Source: Rhodopirellula islandica (GTDB taxonomy: Bacteria; Planctomycetota; Planctomycetia; Pirellulales; Pirellulaceae). Taken from it: a DNA stretch of 64,000 nucleotides. This document shows, piece by piece, positions 26,730 through 34,792 of the stretch. The number at the start of each line of letters is the position of its first letter. The first letter of the stretch is position 1. A program made the position numbers and the translations under genes. Under the pieces are notes generated by a model, which worked only from the letters and a program-made list of their open reading frames with translations, was not told where the DNA came from and ran no database searches. The DNA lies in NCBI RefSeq assembly GCF_001027925.1, contig NZ_LECT01000017.1, forward strand, positions 433,881-497,880, written 5' to 3'.

Positions 26730-27298
26730 ACGCTACCGGCGATCCGGTTCACGATGTTGCAGCATGCAGGATCACAGAGGACGCTCCTGATTACTCGCTA
26801 CGCCGGACTCATCGAGTCGAACAAGCGAAGGAACACGTCGGAATCCGCCGGGGCTGACAATTCGAGTGCAATGAATTCATAGCGAACCGCTAGTGGTTCA
26901 AACGAAGGCACCGATGCGGCTTACAGCCCCTCAGAACTGAGTGAGGTTGGACAAACCGCAGCTGATCGCCGAAGCTCTTTATTCGCGTCGGTCCCGACCA
27001 CCGACACTGCTCCGGTGGCCGACGCCGGGGCATTTTCCTCCAGGCGATGGAGCACGACGAGCAAACTTAGTTCGGTTCTTCGCTCACAGCTAGATCCGGA
27101 CGAAGGCAGAATCGTCCTGATTTTCCGTAAGATACATTATCACACTGGGTTCATTCTTGGAGAAGCCGCTCACTGCGATTCCGACCATGCGATCTTCCAA
27201 TATTTGATTTTGGTGCCCCAGTGTGCCGGCCGGTCGCTTGAGGATCGTGGTCTTGCCTGGTGCTACGTTCTACTCGGGCAAACCTGGTTAAATCGGCG
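26730..27298. other. Spacer with possible gene remnant
   Basis: 569 bp without a firm gene. On the minus strand 27090-27269 is open and reads ...DRMVGIAVSGFSKNEPSVIM, which has the look of the N-terminal part of a trypsin-like protein but is only about 59 codons. 27010-27027 is the right arm of the inverted repeat that flanks the Mrr-like gene. Confidence 0.35.
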
Positions 27299-28402
27299 TC
27301 AGTCGTTAGCGTTGCCGAATTCTGCTTCGATTTGCTCGATCGTTGGCAGCGATGTCTGTAGATCGGCCGGTAGGTGTTCGGTGATTTGGTATTCGCTGAC
27401 GCCGATTGGTTTCGTGAGGTCGCGGAGTGAGTATTCGACTTTGATGTCACTCTTGCTTTTGCAGATCAGGATCCCAAGTGTGGGGCCGTCGGCTTCGGTG
27501 CGGATCTGGCTGTCGACGGCCGAGATGTAGAAATTCATTTTGCCCGCGAACTCGGGCTGGAACTTGACGACCTTCAAGTCGATCACGACATAGCAATGCA
27601 ACTGCAGGTGATAAAACAGCAAATCGATGCTGTAGTCATCGCCGTCAACGTTGATCTTGTACTGCCGACTCACGAAAGCGAAACCCGCGCCGAGTTCGAG
27701 CAGGAACTTGGTCAGATGTTCTAGCAAGCCGTCTTCGAGTTCCCGTTCGTTGTGCCGCTCGGTGAGCGTCAGGAAGTCGAAGTTGTACGGGTCGCGGAGC
27801 AATTGCTGGGCGAGGTCGCTTTCGGGCTGCGGCAACGTGGCTTCGAAGTTGTCGATTGCCTTGCCTTCTCGCAGGTGCAGGCCGGATTCGATCTGATGGG
27901 TCAGCACGGCTCGCGACCAGTTATTTTCGATCGTCTTTTGGACGTAAAACAGGGCGTCGGCGGGGTCGTCTAACCTCTGCATCAGCAAGATGTTATGCCC
28001 CCAAGGAATTTGCGACACAAGTTGTGGCGTATTTGGCAGTTCCGTTTGGGAAACAACTTGTTTCCCAATTGGGGCAAATGGGGCAACAGCTTGTTTCCCA
28101 ATTGCTTGCTCGGACGCCCAGAATCGATACCACTGACGAATCGACTTCAAATTACGGTGTGAAAAACCCTTTATTTCCGGAAATTGGCTGATTAAATCCT
28201 TGCTCATCTGTTTCAAAAAACCGTCGCCCCACTTGGCCGTTTCCTGCCTCTCGATGATCTGCTCGCCCAAGAACCAATAAAGCTCCAGCATCGCGCAATT
28301 GATTGCGACGGCGGCTTTGATCTGGGGCCCGAGCCAGATGGTGCCACCCACCAAACCTTGACTCTTCAGAGTCGCCCAAGCAGCGATGCGACACGGCAGC
28401 AC
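27299..28402 (-). CDS. DUF1016 (YhcG-type) PDDEXK nuclease
   Basis: 367 residues if read from the GTG at 28402; GTG 28351 is an alternative, as the first 16 residues do not look like the family. The DUF1016 N-domain is clear (AMLELYWFLGEQI, WGDGFLKQMSKDL, GFSHRNLKSIRQWYRFW), then IPWGHNILLMQRL, YVQKTIENNWSRAVLTHQIE, and the nuclease core SIDLLFYHLQLHCYVVIDLK with the Asp and D-L-K pair. Such genes often sit in type I restriction loci, but no confirmed role is established for the family. A short inserted repeat (IGKQAVAPFAPIGKQVVS) lies between the domains. A second copy of its C-terminus remains at 24452-24577. Confidence 0.8.
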   Translation of the reverse strand: MLPCRIAAWATLKSQGLVGGTIWLGPQIKAAVAINCAMLELYWFLGEQIIERQETAKWGDGFLKQMSKDLISQFPEIKGFSHRNLKSIRQWYRFWASEQAIGKQAVAPFAPIGKQVVSQTELPNTPQLVSQIPWGHNILLMQRLDDPADALFYVQKTIENNWSRAVLTHQIESGLHLREGKAIDNFEATLPQPESDLAQQLLRDPYNFDFLTLTERHNERELEDGLLEHLTKFLLELGAGFAFVSRQYKINVDGDDYSIDLLFYHLQLHCYVVIDLKVVKFQPEFAGKMNFYISAVDSQIRTEADGPTLGILICKSKSDIKVEYSLRDLTKPIGVSEYQITEHLPADLQTSLPTIEQIEAEFGNAND

Positions 28403-28485
28403 TCGACTGAAGATGGGCGTCGACCGACGCGAGCCCGCTCAACACAACCGCAGCACCGAGACGCTTTCGATGTTCCGCGACTCTT

Positions 28486-28507
28486 CGGTTGCACCAATGC
28501 TTGCACC
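28486..28507 (+). promoter_or_regulatory. Candidate integrase arm-type site, relict copy
   Basis: CGGTTGCACCA followed by a second TTGCACC. It lies 150 bp left of the 28636 core, matching the 151-bp spacing of the copy in the intact element. Confidence 0.4.
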
Positions 28508-28596
28508 AAATTCAGTCCAGGACAGCAAATTGAGTCCTTCTGAGTCCCTTTCTGACCCAACCGACGACGACGCTGAAAACGGTGCGGACACGAAAA

Positions 28597-28627
28597 AACC
28601 CCGCAAAACACTGGGTTTTGCGGGGTT
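28597..28627. terminator. Bidirectional terminator beside the left att core
   Basis: Perfect 13-bp stem AACCCCGCAAAAC (28597-28609) / GTTTTGCGGGGTT (28615-28627) with A- and T-rich flanks. It is the counterpart of the terminator at 44121-44155. Confidence 0.8.
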
Positions 28628-28635
28628 CTTGGGAG

Positions 28636-28680
28636 TGGGCGATACAGAACTCGAATCTGTGACCTCCACGATGTCAACGT
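28636..28680. repeat. Left attachment core, 45-bp tRNA-Val fragment
   Basis: Identical over 45 bp to 44162-44206, which is the 3' part of tRNA-Val from discriminator to anticodon loop. It has no 5' half, so it is not a tRNA gene. It is in direct orientation to the right copy, as expected for attL/attR. Confidence 0.92.
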
Positions 28681-28894
28681 CCTGGCACCTGATAAAAACA
28701 CCGCAAATTACGGGGCGAAACAGGTCGATGCCGAACGGTTGCACCACTGGTTGCACCAGATTCAAGAATTGGATGAATCGACGGTGGTCGCGACCTTGCT
28801 CAAGTTGCTGGCGAGGACTCTCGGAAACGCAGCTGTCGATGACTTGATCAATGCGATTTCGACGGCATCCGTCTCGAAACAGCAACGGACTTAG
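28679..28894 (+). other. Possible alternative C-terminal coding tail of the integrase
   Basis: This open stretch has no start of its own. In the frame that the integrase uses through the att core it gives 71 sense codons (...GAKQVDAERLHHWLHQIQEL, then VVATLLKLLARTLGNAAVDD) and a TAG at 28892-28894. The composition is that of amphipathic helices. It would be joined to the integrase gene only when the element is circular. Confidence 0.55.
28736..28757 (+). promoter_or_regulatory. Candidate integrase arm-type site, P' side
   Basis: CGGTTGCACCACTGGTTGCA and two more bases: two GGTTGCACC units 12 bp apart, 55 bp inside the left core. It is identical to 44011-44032 although the two lie in different protein frames, which argues for a DNA-level function. 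Confidence 0.5.
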
Positions 28895-29484
28895 TAGCCG
28901 GCCGGAACGAGGCTGCACGAACTCGTCTTGCTGATAACCAGGAGCACGGCATCGCACCTGAACAAACGCCTTGAACGAATGAGTACTTGGGTCGGCGGTT
29001 CGAAACCGCGGGACTTGTCTGGCGATGGAGTGCCCCACGCGCCCAGACGTGCTGCCCAGATTGCTCGCTGGCGACAACCCGACCTGCGAGCGGCAACCAT
29101 CCATTGAAACCATCCGGGCCGGTGGATTGACCGTTTTTGTTGAGACGATGGCAGCGGCACGCTTGCGATCGGATGATTGGCGGCGTTCGCCTTGCCGGTG
29201 TCGCGGACAGATTGCGGGTGCACCTCCTTCAGGCAGGTGGACTCAACGCTGAACAGTCACCAATACCAGTGACGGCCACTCCTTGCCGTGACCACCGCGA
29301 CAAAGGGGATTCCGGTCTCAAAAATTCTTGCCCCGGACCCCGGTCATCCCTCCTCCAGGTACCTAGTTGTCTCGCATGTGCAGATTTGCCGCCAATTGCA
29401 ACATTGGTTGCGGAACCAGGAACTCGTTACATCAGCCTCCACTTCATCCATTCGCCGTCAATGATGGCATCGTTCCCATTGATG
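28895..29484. other. Spacer without recognisable gene
   Basis: 590 bp between the possible integrase tail and a doubtful small gene. Several short frames are open on both strands but none has motifs or a convincing ribosome site. Confidence 0.4.
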
Positions 29485-29754
29485 TTAGGCAGAAAATTCC
29501 GAAGCGCTGGTGTGGTCCAACAGCTTCATGATCTTGTCGCAGAGTTTACGTCCAGCCTCCGTGGCGAGACATCCGCGAAATACGGCATCTATCCAACTAC
29601 GCCCACCTCTCTCAAAATGCCAAGCGTCTGCGACGCCAATCCGAAAGCGCGGCTGGTCACACGTAAACGAGCTCCTCTGCTGCCTGATCTTCTCAAAGTC
29701 CCACACCGGCGGCACGTTGTCTAGAAGGAAGCAGAGGTGAAGCACCAACGTCAT
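29485..29754 (-). CDS. Doubtful small protein, unknown function
   Basis: 89 residues from ATG 29754. It reads plausibly as protein (VWDFEKIRQQRSS, RFRIGVADAWHFERGGRSW, GRKLCDKIMKLLDHTSA) but matches no family I know and may be the tail of a larger lost gene. Its stop lies in TGTTAGGCAG, part of a motif shared with the hsdR 3' end. It is antisense to other open frames, and no strong ribosome site is visible. Confidence 0.25.
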   Translation of the reverse strand: MTLVLHLCFLLDNVPPVWDFEKIRQQRSSFTCDQPRFRIGVADAWHFERGGRSWIDAVFRGCLATEAGRKLCDKIMKLLDHTSASEFSA

Positions 29755-29792
29755 GACAAACAGAATTTAGAAAAGCGTTTCGATCATGGGCT

Positions 29793-30311
29793 TTACTGTG
29801 AGTGTAGCCGACGGTACGACTTGATCTCATTCTTGATGACGTAAAGCTGCGTGCTGTATTCCGTTCGGTGGTCCTGATACGCTTTGCCAGCGATAGCCCG
29901 TAACGCCGAATTGGGAACATCCGTTGGCCAATCGAACGAATCGAGTTCTCTGTACGCTTTGATCTGGTTGCCGATCACGTAAAGCTGAGTTGAGTAGTCG
30001 TCGCGGTGATCTTCCTTGGCATCTTTTCGGATGCCATTGTGAATCTTCTGTGGAATGTCATTTGGTCTTTCGTGGATTTGAAGCGACTGCCACGCCTTAG
30101 ACTGATTCCTGATGACGTACAACTGCGTTGAGAAATTGTCGGGGTGATCGGTCTTGGCTTGCTTCTTAATCTTGGCGAGAACGTCAGCGGGAACCGGTGG
30201 CGGTGCCTTTGCTTCCTTGTCCGACGCGATGAGATCCTGAATTGCAGATTGCCCGGATGCCGATGAGGTGAGAACAACAGACAACAAGATCAGGGTCAAA
30301 AAGTATTTCAT
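29793..30311 (-). CDS. Small exported protein with three internal repeats
   Basis: 172 residues from ATG 30311, with GAGG about eight bases upstream. After a signal peptide (MKYFLTLILLSVVLTSSASG) come three units of about 47 residues, each with DH, four residues, STQLYVI, a variable residue, and NQ/NE then K: NFSTQLYVIRNQSKAW, DYSTQLYVIGNQIKAY and EYSTQLYVIKNEIKSY. The units are helical and may pack as a small solenoid. The function is unknown. It is divergent from a lipoprotein gene 110 bp away; both are cargo of the integrative element. Confidence 0.78.
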   Translation of the reverse strand: MKYFLTLILLSVVLTSSASGQSAIQDLIASDKEAKAPPPVPADVLAKIKKQAKTDHPDNFSTQLYVIRNQSKAWQSLQIHERPNDIPQKIHNGIRKDAKEDHRDDYSTQLYVIGNQIKAYRELDSFDWPTDVPNSALRAIAGKAYQDHRTEYSTQLYVIKNEIKSYRRLHSQ

Positions 30312-30421
30312 GGAGTACCTCGGTGCGGGGAGTTGGTCTCCAAACCCTATGTCACTCGCACGCATCAAATCGCAAGCTACTAGTTTGGGAAACGTTTTCA
30401 CTTCGTTCCCCAGGAATTGCA

Positions 30422-30841
30422 ATGAACATTAAGTCGGTTGTATCGGTTTCTTTGGTTGTGCTGTCGGTCGGTTGTTCGCCAAATGGAAGTAGCTCGTATC
30501 GCCCAAGCGGCGTCACCCGTACCTCACATTCGACGGCTGAGGATACGTGGGAATACAAACTGGCGTTGCTGAACAAGGGTGAATACGTGTCGCCCAACGA
30601 TCCGACGGTACGTCGGTTTCGGGGGCTGTTGGATCGTATCGCGAAGAAATCAGGACTCTCTGATAAGAGAATCGCCGAGACAACCTACGGTCACCACGAC
30701 CTAGTTAAGAAAGCCGGGGATTCGATCAGCCTGCTACGGTTCATGGATGAGTCTTGCCGAACCTACGAAACAGGCGAGCAACTCGGAGTCTCGTACGAGG
30801 AAATTTTGACGACGGTTGTCCTAATGGTTGAGAATGGCTGA
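30422..30841 (+). CDS. Small lipoprotein, unknown function
   Basis: 139 residues from ATG 30422, with AGGA upstream. The N-terminus MNIKSVVSVSLVVLSVGC is a lipoprotein signal with the lipobox Cys at residue 18. The mature part is hydrophilic and helical (TVRRFRGLLDRIAKKSGLSD, KKAGDSISLLRFMDESCR, EILTTVVLMVENG). No family was recognised. It is divergently paired with the three-repeat exported protein, and the shared 110-bp spacer should hold both promoters. An envelope role is the only supported inference. Confidence 0.72.
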   Translation: MNIKSVVSVSLVVLSVGCSPNGSSSYRPSGVTRTSHSTAEDTWEYKLALLNKGEYVSPNDPTVRRFRGLLDRIAKKSGLSDKRIAETTYGHHDLVKKAGDSISLLRFMDESCRTYETGEQLGVSYEEILTTVVLMVENG

Positions 30842-31344
30842 GCCCGATTCTGTCAGTGAGAGGGGCCGCCCGTATGACCGAGACGACCGTTGTAATCTCC
30901 GCGATCGTCACATCCCCTTCCGCCCGCACCACCGGTGCCGTCGTCTCGATCACTGCAACGCACACAACTAGCACGACCGGCCAATCGCTGTAACTCGTGC
31001 AACGCTCACCACCGGTTCAACTCTTGGTGCGGGTGCGAACAGTAGACCGTAGTGACCAGCCAAACAGTACAACCGGGCGGCGAGCGTACATTTAGGGTCG
31101 GTGTCGATTCAGATAGGAAATCGTTTACTTGTCCCACGAAAACGTCAAGACGTTCGTTGTTCTTCTGGGGTATGCCCGATCTTTCGCGTTCCCGAGCGCA
31201 AGTGGGTTTCGGTCTGCCGCCATTGCACTCCGGTGGCCGACGGCGGATGCCCCGATTGTCCTTTGGTAGGCGAATACAATCGGTTTGGTGTCACTGGCTG
31301 ATTGTTTCAGGAACTAGCCGACGCTAGCACAGTTCCCATGCGTG
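30842..31344. other. Spacer between lipoprotein gene and hsdR end
   Basis: 503 bp. A 39-codon frame at 30874-30993 follows the lipoprotein gene with AGGGG upstream but is Thr/Ala/Val-rich and unrecognised. 31228-31242 repeats 15 bases of the inverted repeat at 27010-27027. A hairpin GGAACT/AGTTCC (31310-31337) lies just past the hsdR stop. Confidence 0.4.
31101..31301 (+). CDS. Possible small Cys-rich (zinc-ribbon-like) protein
   Basis: 66 codons from a GTG. The second half has CRHC, eight residues, then CPDC, a zinc-ribbon-like spacing, ending GEYNRFGVTG. An earlier C-x4-C lies upstream. No family match is known to me and the start is weak. It could be a remnant. Confidence 0.28.
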   Translation: MSIQIGNRLLVPRKRQDVRCSSGVCPIFRVPERKWVSVCRHCTPVADGGCPDCPLVGEYNRFGVTG

Positions 31345-34300
31345 TTAGGCAGCGATCGCAGTTGCGCGAATGTCGTCTAGCAGTTGCATGATCTTGTCGA
31401 CCTCTTCGCTGGTGAAGATTGCATCCGGTCCCTGGGGCGAGATGTCGGTGAAAGGTGATTCGTACAAGAGCGACGCATCGACGATCCCGTGATCCACCAA
31501 TTGATTCACAATCAAGTTGATGAATTCGATTTGGTTCGCGTTGTAGACGCTGCCCTGCAAAAACTCGCCGAACAACCGCTTGGCTACCTCGCGATCGATT
31601 CCAACCAGCGAGCGCACGAAGACTCCGAAGCCTTCGCTTTCTTGCTTTGCCTGTTCAATGTATTCGTGATTGCCAATTTCGTTGTCGAGGAGGATTCGCT
31701 CCAGATCGTCGAGATCGGCTTTTGTCAGCGTTTCGTTCGTGCGTAGTTTGCGAACCGCGTCGATGCCCAGATGCTCGCGCAGGAACGCTTGAGCCTTGCT
31801 TCGGAAACGCTCAAACGTGTCGGCGCCAACAAACTCATCCAGGCCGACCTCGACCTCGTCCCCAAGCATGTCGTCAAAGTTGGTGTACACCGGCTTGCGT
31901 TTTGCCTTCTCGATGAACTGCACCAAATCACGCAATCGACGACGAATGACCTCCAGCATTGGAAGGGTGACATCTGCCCACCACTCCTCCGTTTGGACTG
32001 CCTCGATGTGGATCATTTGCTGATTCACCATGGGTATGGTGTGCTTCTCTTCCAGCAGTCCGGCGATGGCGACGACTTGCTGACGAAGCCGTTCGTAGGC
32101 AGGCTCTTTGTTGAGAAGCGACAGCTGCAAATTCAGCAACAACAGATCAAAACGCTTCGCCTCTTCCGATTCTCGCTCCATCTGTGTTGGAAGCGGGGCG
32201 ACCTCGTCGGCAAGTTCCTGGATTTCGGCTTCCTTGAGCTGTTCCCATGCTTCCTTCTGGGCAAACTTCTCAACCGAACGGCGATGAGCGCGAACGAGGA
32301 AGTTTTCGAGGTTCATCGATGCGACCTGCCTATGCAGGAATCGTGCCGCCAATGCCCGCACCTGAGTCTCTGAAGTCGGATCGACTTCGTATCCGGCATC
32401 CGCTTCGCTGATCGCTTCGGTAGTTACAGGTAACTCTTTTCCGTCCAGAAAACGGATCAACTCCAATCGCCGCTTGAACAACCGCGTCGACAGCGATTCC
32501 GCGGTTGAGCCAGCCGAGCCGGCCGGATTCTGGCTGAAGTATTCGAGGTTTTGGCAGTAGTCGAAGATGTAGAAGAACTCTTTGTGCTGCCCCGGTCCGA
32601 ACAGATCGGGACACAACCGCGTTCCCCGACCGACCATCTGCCAGAACTTGGTCTTGGACCGGACCAGCTTGAAGAACACCAGATTCACAACCTCGGGAAC
32701 GTCGATGCCCGTGTCCAGCATGTCCACCGAGATCGCAATTTGCGGCAGCTTGTCCTTGTTCGAGAAACTGTTGATTACGTTTTGGGCGTACTCGGTCTTG
32801 AACGTGATGATCCGCGCGAACTCGCCCTTGTAGTGTGGGTAGTTGATGTCGAAGCGTTCTTTGATGAAATCGGCGTGATCCTGATTTTTGGCGAAGATGA
32901 TCGTCTTGCCCAGCAAATCTCCGCCAGCCACGTACTGGCCGCGTGTCATCAGGTGTTCCAGCACCTTGTCGACCGTGTCGATGTTGAACAGCCACTTGTT
33001 GACCGCTGCCGCTTCGACCTTGTCGGGGATGTTTCCTTCTTCGTCCCACTCCTTCGCATCCCACTCGTCCTTGTCTTCTTCCGACAAGTCGTCGTACTTG
33101 ATTCCCTCGCGCTCAAACTTCAGCGGCACCGAAACCGCTTTCGGAGGCACCAGAAACTTATCGTCGACCGCTTCGTCCAGATCGTAGGCATCGGTGGGCA
33201 CGCCGGTTTCCAGATCGAACAACCCGTACGTGTTCTTGTCGATCTCGTCTTTCGGGGTAGCGGTCAGTCCAACCAGCAGCGAATCGAAGTAATCGAAGAT
33301 CGCCCCGTACTTCTGGTACACGCTTCGGTGGGCTTCGTCGATCACGACCAAATCAAAGTGCCCGACGCCGAACCGCTTTTGACCGTCCTTGCCCCCATCC
33401 TGTTTCGCTGTGTCGATCAAGCCCATCATGGTCGGGTAAGTCGAAAGGTAGACCCGTCCCTCGGAATCCTTTTCCGTCACCAGATTCACCGGTGACGAAT
33501 CCGGCAAGAACGCCTTGAACGCATTGGTCGCTTGATTGACCAGCGCCACGCGGTCGGCCAGAAACAGGACACGCTTCGCCCAATTGCAACGGATCAGCAA
33601 ATCGCACAGAGCGATTACCGTTCGGGTCTTTCCGCTGCCCGTCGCCATCACCAGCAGCGACTTCCGTTCGTTGTCCTTTTCAAACGACTCGCCGATTCGG
33701 CGGATCGCTCGGGTCTGGTAGTAGCGACCGGCGATCTCCTCGTCGATCGTCGCCGAAGCCAAATCCCGGCGACTACTCCGCCTGAGGATCAGCAGTTCCA
33801 ACTCCGCTTTCTTGTAGAAGCCCTGAACTCGGCGCGGAGCGTACATTGCATCATCCCAGATCCAATGTTCGTACCCGTTGGAGTAGAAAATGATCGGTCG
33901 CTGTCCATAGATCGCTTCCAGACAATCGGCATACAGCTTTGCCTGCTGTTCCCCGACTCGTGGGTCGCGTCGTGTCCGTTTGGCCTCGACCACCGCCAGC
34001 GGCTTGCCATCGTCGCCCCACAGCACGTAGTCGACTTTGCCTTCGCCCTTGGTGTTGGGCATCCCCGTCACGGGGAACTCGCGATCACGCTTTTGATCCA
34101 GCGGCCAGCCGGATTCTTTCAGCAGTTCGTCGATCCAGCGATCTCTGGTTTCGTCTTCGTTGTAATCGTGATCGTCCTGAATCTTCTCGGCAGCCTTTTT
34201 CGCCTTGGCCACTTCCGTGCGAAGCAGCTTGATCTCGGCATCCAGCTTGTCCTTATCGGCCAACAAGACGGAGAGTTTCTCGTCCTTTTCCTTCAGTTGG

Positions 34301-34773
34301 GACTCAAGCAATTTCAGTTGGTTGAGCGTTTGCTTGGGGATCGCGGTCGTCGGCAAGAGTGCCGGATCGAACGTCAGCGAGGGGTCAGGCCGATTGCGTC
34401 GGGCGTAAAGTCGGGCGAACCAGTAGCAAAAGTGGAACAGTTCCTGGACCGTCGAAACCGCGTCCGCTTGGGAAACGTCTCGGTGACTGTGAACCGCATC
34501 ATTGCCCCGCTTGTTGATCAGCTTCGCTTTGTTGAAGACCGCATCGCCAGCGGTGTGCTTGAACGTGGGTTCGTGGATCAGTGCCGACAAGTTGTCTTGG
34601 TACGGCAGTTTCAAAGCGCGGTCGAACTTGTAAGCCCACCGTGCGGCAAGCTCCAACGTACGGCGAGCGTAGAAGCAGGAGGTGCGTGGATCGGGGATCG
34701 CCGCCGACTCGGCTTTGCTGGCCGCTTCGTGGATGTCCTTCCATTCGGAGGTGAGGAAGTCAAAGTTGCTCAT
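31345..34773 (-). CDS. hsdR: Type I restriction enzyme R subunit
   Basis: 1,142 residues from ATG 34773, with GAGGG six bases upstream. HsdR is the ATP-driven DNA translocase and nuclease of the HsdMSR complex. A DUF4145-like helical domain (about 1-115, CFYARRTLELAARWAYK) is followed by a coiled coil (160-205, QLKEKDEKLSVLLADKDKLD). Next comes the PDDEXK nuclease (VDYVLWGDDGKPLAVVEAKR), the helicase motor with Walker A MATGSGKT near 375, DEAH near 476, LTATPK, and motif VI QMVGRGTR. A C-terminal helical domain ends in FTSEEVDKIMQLLDDI. The gene starts 19 bp after hsdS. Confidence 0.96.
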   Translation of the reverse strand: MSNFDFLTSEWKDIHEAASKAESAAIPDPRTSCFYARRTLELAARWAYKFDRALKLPYQDNLSALIHEPTFKHTAGDAVFNKAKLINKRGNDAVHSHRDVSQADAVSTVQELFHFCYWFARLYARRNRPDPSLTFDPALLPTTAIPKQTLNQLKLLESQLKEKDEKLSVLLADKDKLDAEIKLLRTEVAKAKKAAEKIQDDHDYNEDETRDRWIDELLKESGWPLDQKRDREFPVTGMPNTKGEGKVDYVLWGDDGKPLAVVEAKRTRRDPRVGEQQAKLYADCLEAIYGQRPIIFYSNGYEHWIWDDAMYAPRRVQGFYKKAELELLILRRSSRRDLASATIDEEIAGRYYQTRAIRRIGESFEKDNERKSLLVMATGSGKTRTVIALCDLLIRCNWAKRVLFLADRVALVNQATNAFKAFLPDSSPVNLVTEKDSEGRVYLSTYPTMMGLIDTAKQDGGKDGQKRFGVGHFDLVVIDEAHRSVYQKYGAIFDYFDSLLVGLTATPKDEIDKNTYGLFDLETGVPTDAYDLDEAVDDKFLVPPKAVSVPLKFEREGIKYDDLSEEDKDEWDAKEWDEEGNIPDKVEAAAVNKWLFNIDTVDKVLEHLMTRGQYVAGGDLLGKTIIFAKNQDHADFIKERFDINYPHYKGEFARIITFKTEYAQNVINSFSNKDKLPQIAISVDMLDTGIDVPEVVNLVFFKLVRSKTKFWQMVGRGTRLCPDLFGPGQHKEFFYIFDYCQNLEYFSQNPAGSAGSTAESLSTRLFKRRLELIRFLDGKELPVTTEAISEADAGYEVDPTSETQVRALAARFLHRQVASMNLENFLVRAHRRSVEKFAQKEAWEQLKEAEIQELADEVAPLPTQMERESEEAKRFDLLLLNLQLSLLNKEPAYERLRQQVVAIAGLLEEKHTIPMVNQQMIHIEAVQTEEWWADVTLPMLEVIRRRLRDLVQFIEKAKRKPVYTNFDDMLGDEVEVGLDEFVGADTFERFRSKAQAFLREHLGIDAVRKLRTNETLTKADLDDLERILLDNEIGNHEYIEQAKQESEGFGVFVRSLVGIDREVAKRLFGEFLQGSVYNANQIEFINLIVNQLVDHGIVDASLLYESPFTDISPQGPDAIFTSEEVDKIMQLLDDIRATAIAA

Positions 34774-34792
34774 CGCGTGCCCTCGTTTTCCG

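Larger units (their letters stand above)
23986..28680. mobile_element. Decayed integrative element to the left of the intact one
   Basis: A run of truncated or rearranged mobile-element genes (hsdS, DUF1016 tail, parA, ribbon-helix-helix protein, Mrr-like nuclease, DUF1016 nuclease) ends in an integrase 3' remnant, a terminator and a 45-bp tRNA-Val fragment. This order matches the right end of the intact element at 44 kb, so the remnant very probably occupied the same tRNA first. The left boundary is not defined. Confidence 0.6.
28440..28680 (+). pseudogene. Tyrosine integrase, 3' remnant of the first element
   Basis: The protein phrase SSVAPMLAPNSVQ aligns with RTVAPLVAPDAVQ near the end of the intact integrase (42555-44216), and both are followed by the same terminator hairpin and tRNA-Val fragment. 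The catalytic part is absent. The frame relative to the att core differs by one base from the intact gene (150 versus 151 bp from the shared GGTTGCACC motif to the core), so this integrase originally read the tRNA in another frame. Confidence 0.75.

Noticed and set aside
27015..27530. 171-codon frame crossing the end of the DUF1016 gene
   Set aside because: It overlaps the conserved DUF1016 C-terminus and has no motif.
28636..28680. A second tRNA-Val gene
   Set aside because: Only the 3' 45 nt are present; no acceptor 5' strand or D-arm.
28386..28847. 153-codon frame across the left att core read as one gene
   Set aside because: Its first part is an integrase remnant and the rest runs through tRNA sequence in a frame without protein character.
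32551..33495. Long open frame antisense to hsdR
   Set aside because: It is a shadow of hsdR codon bias; no motif, signal or ribosome site.
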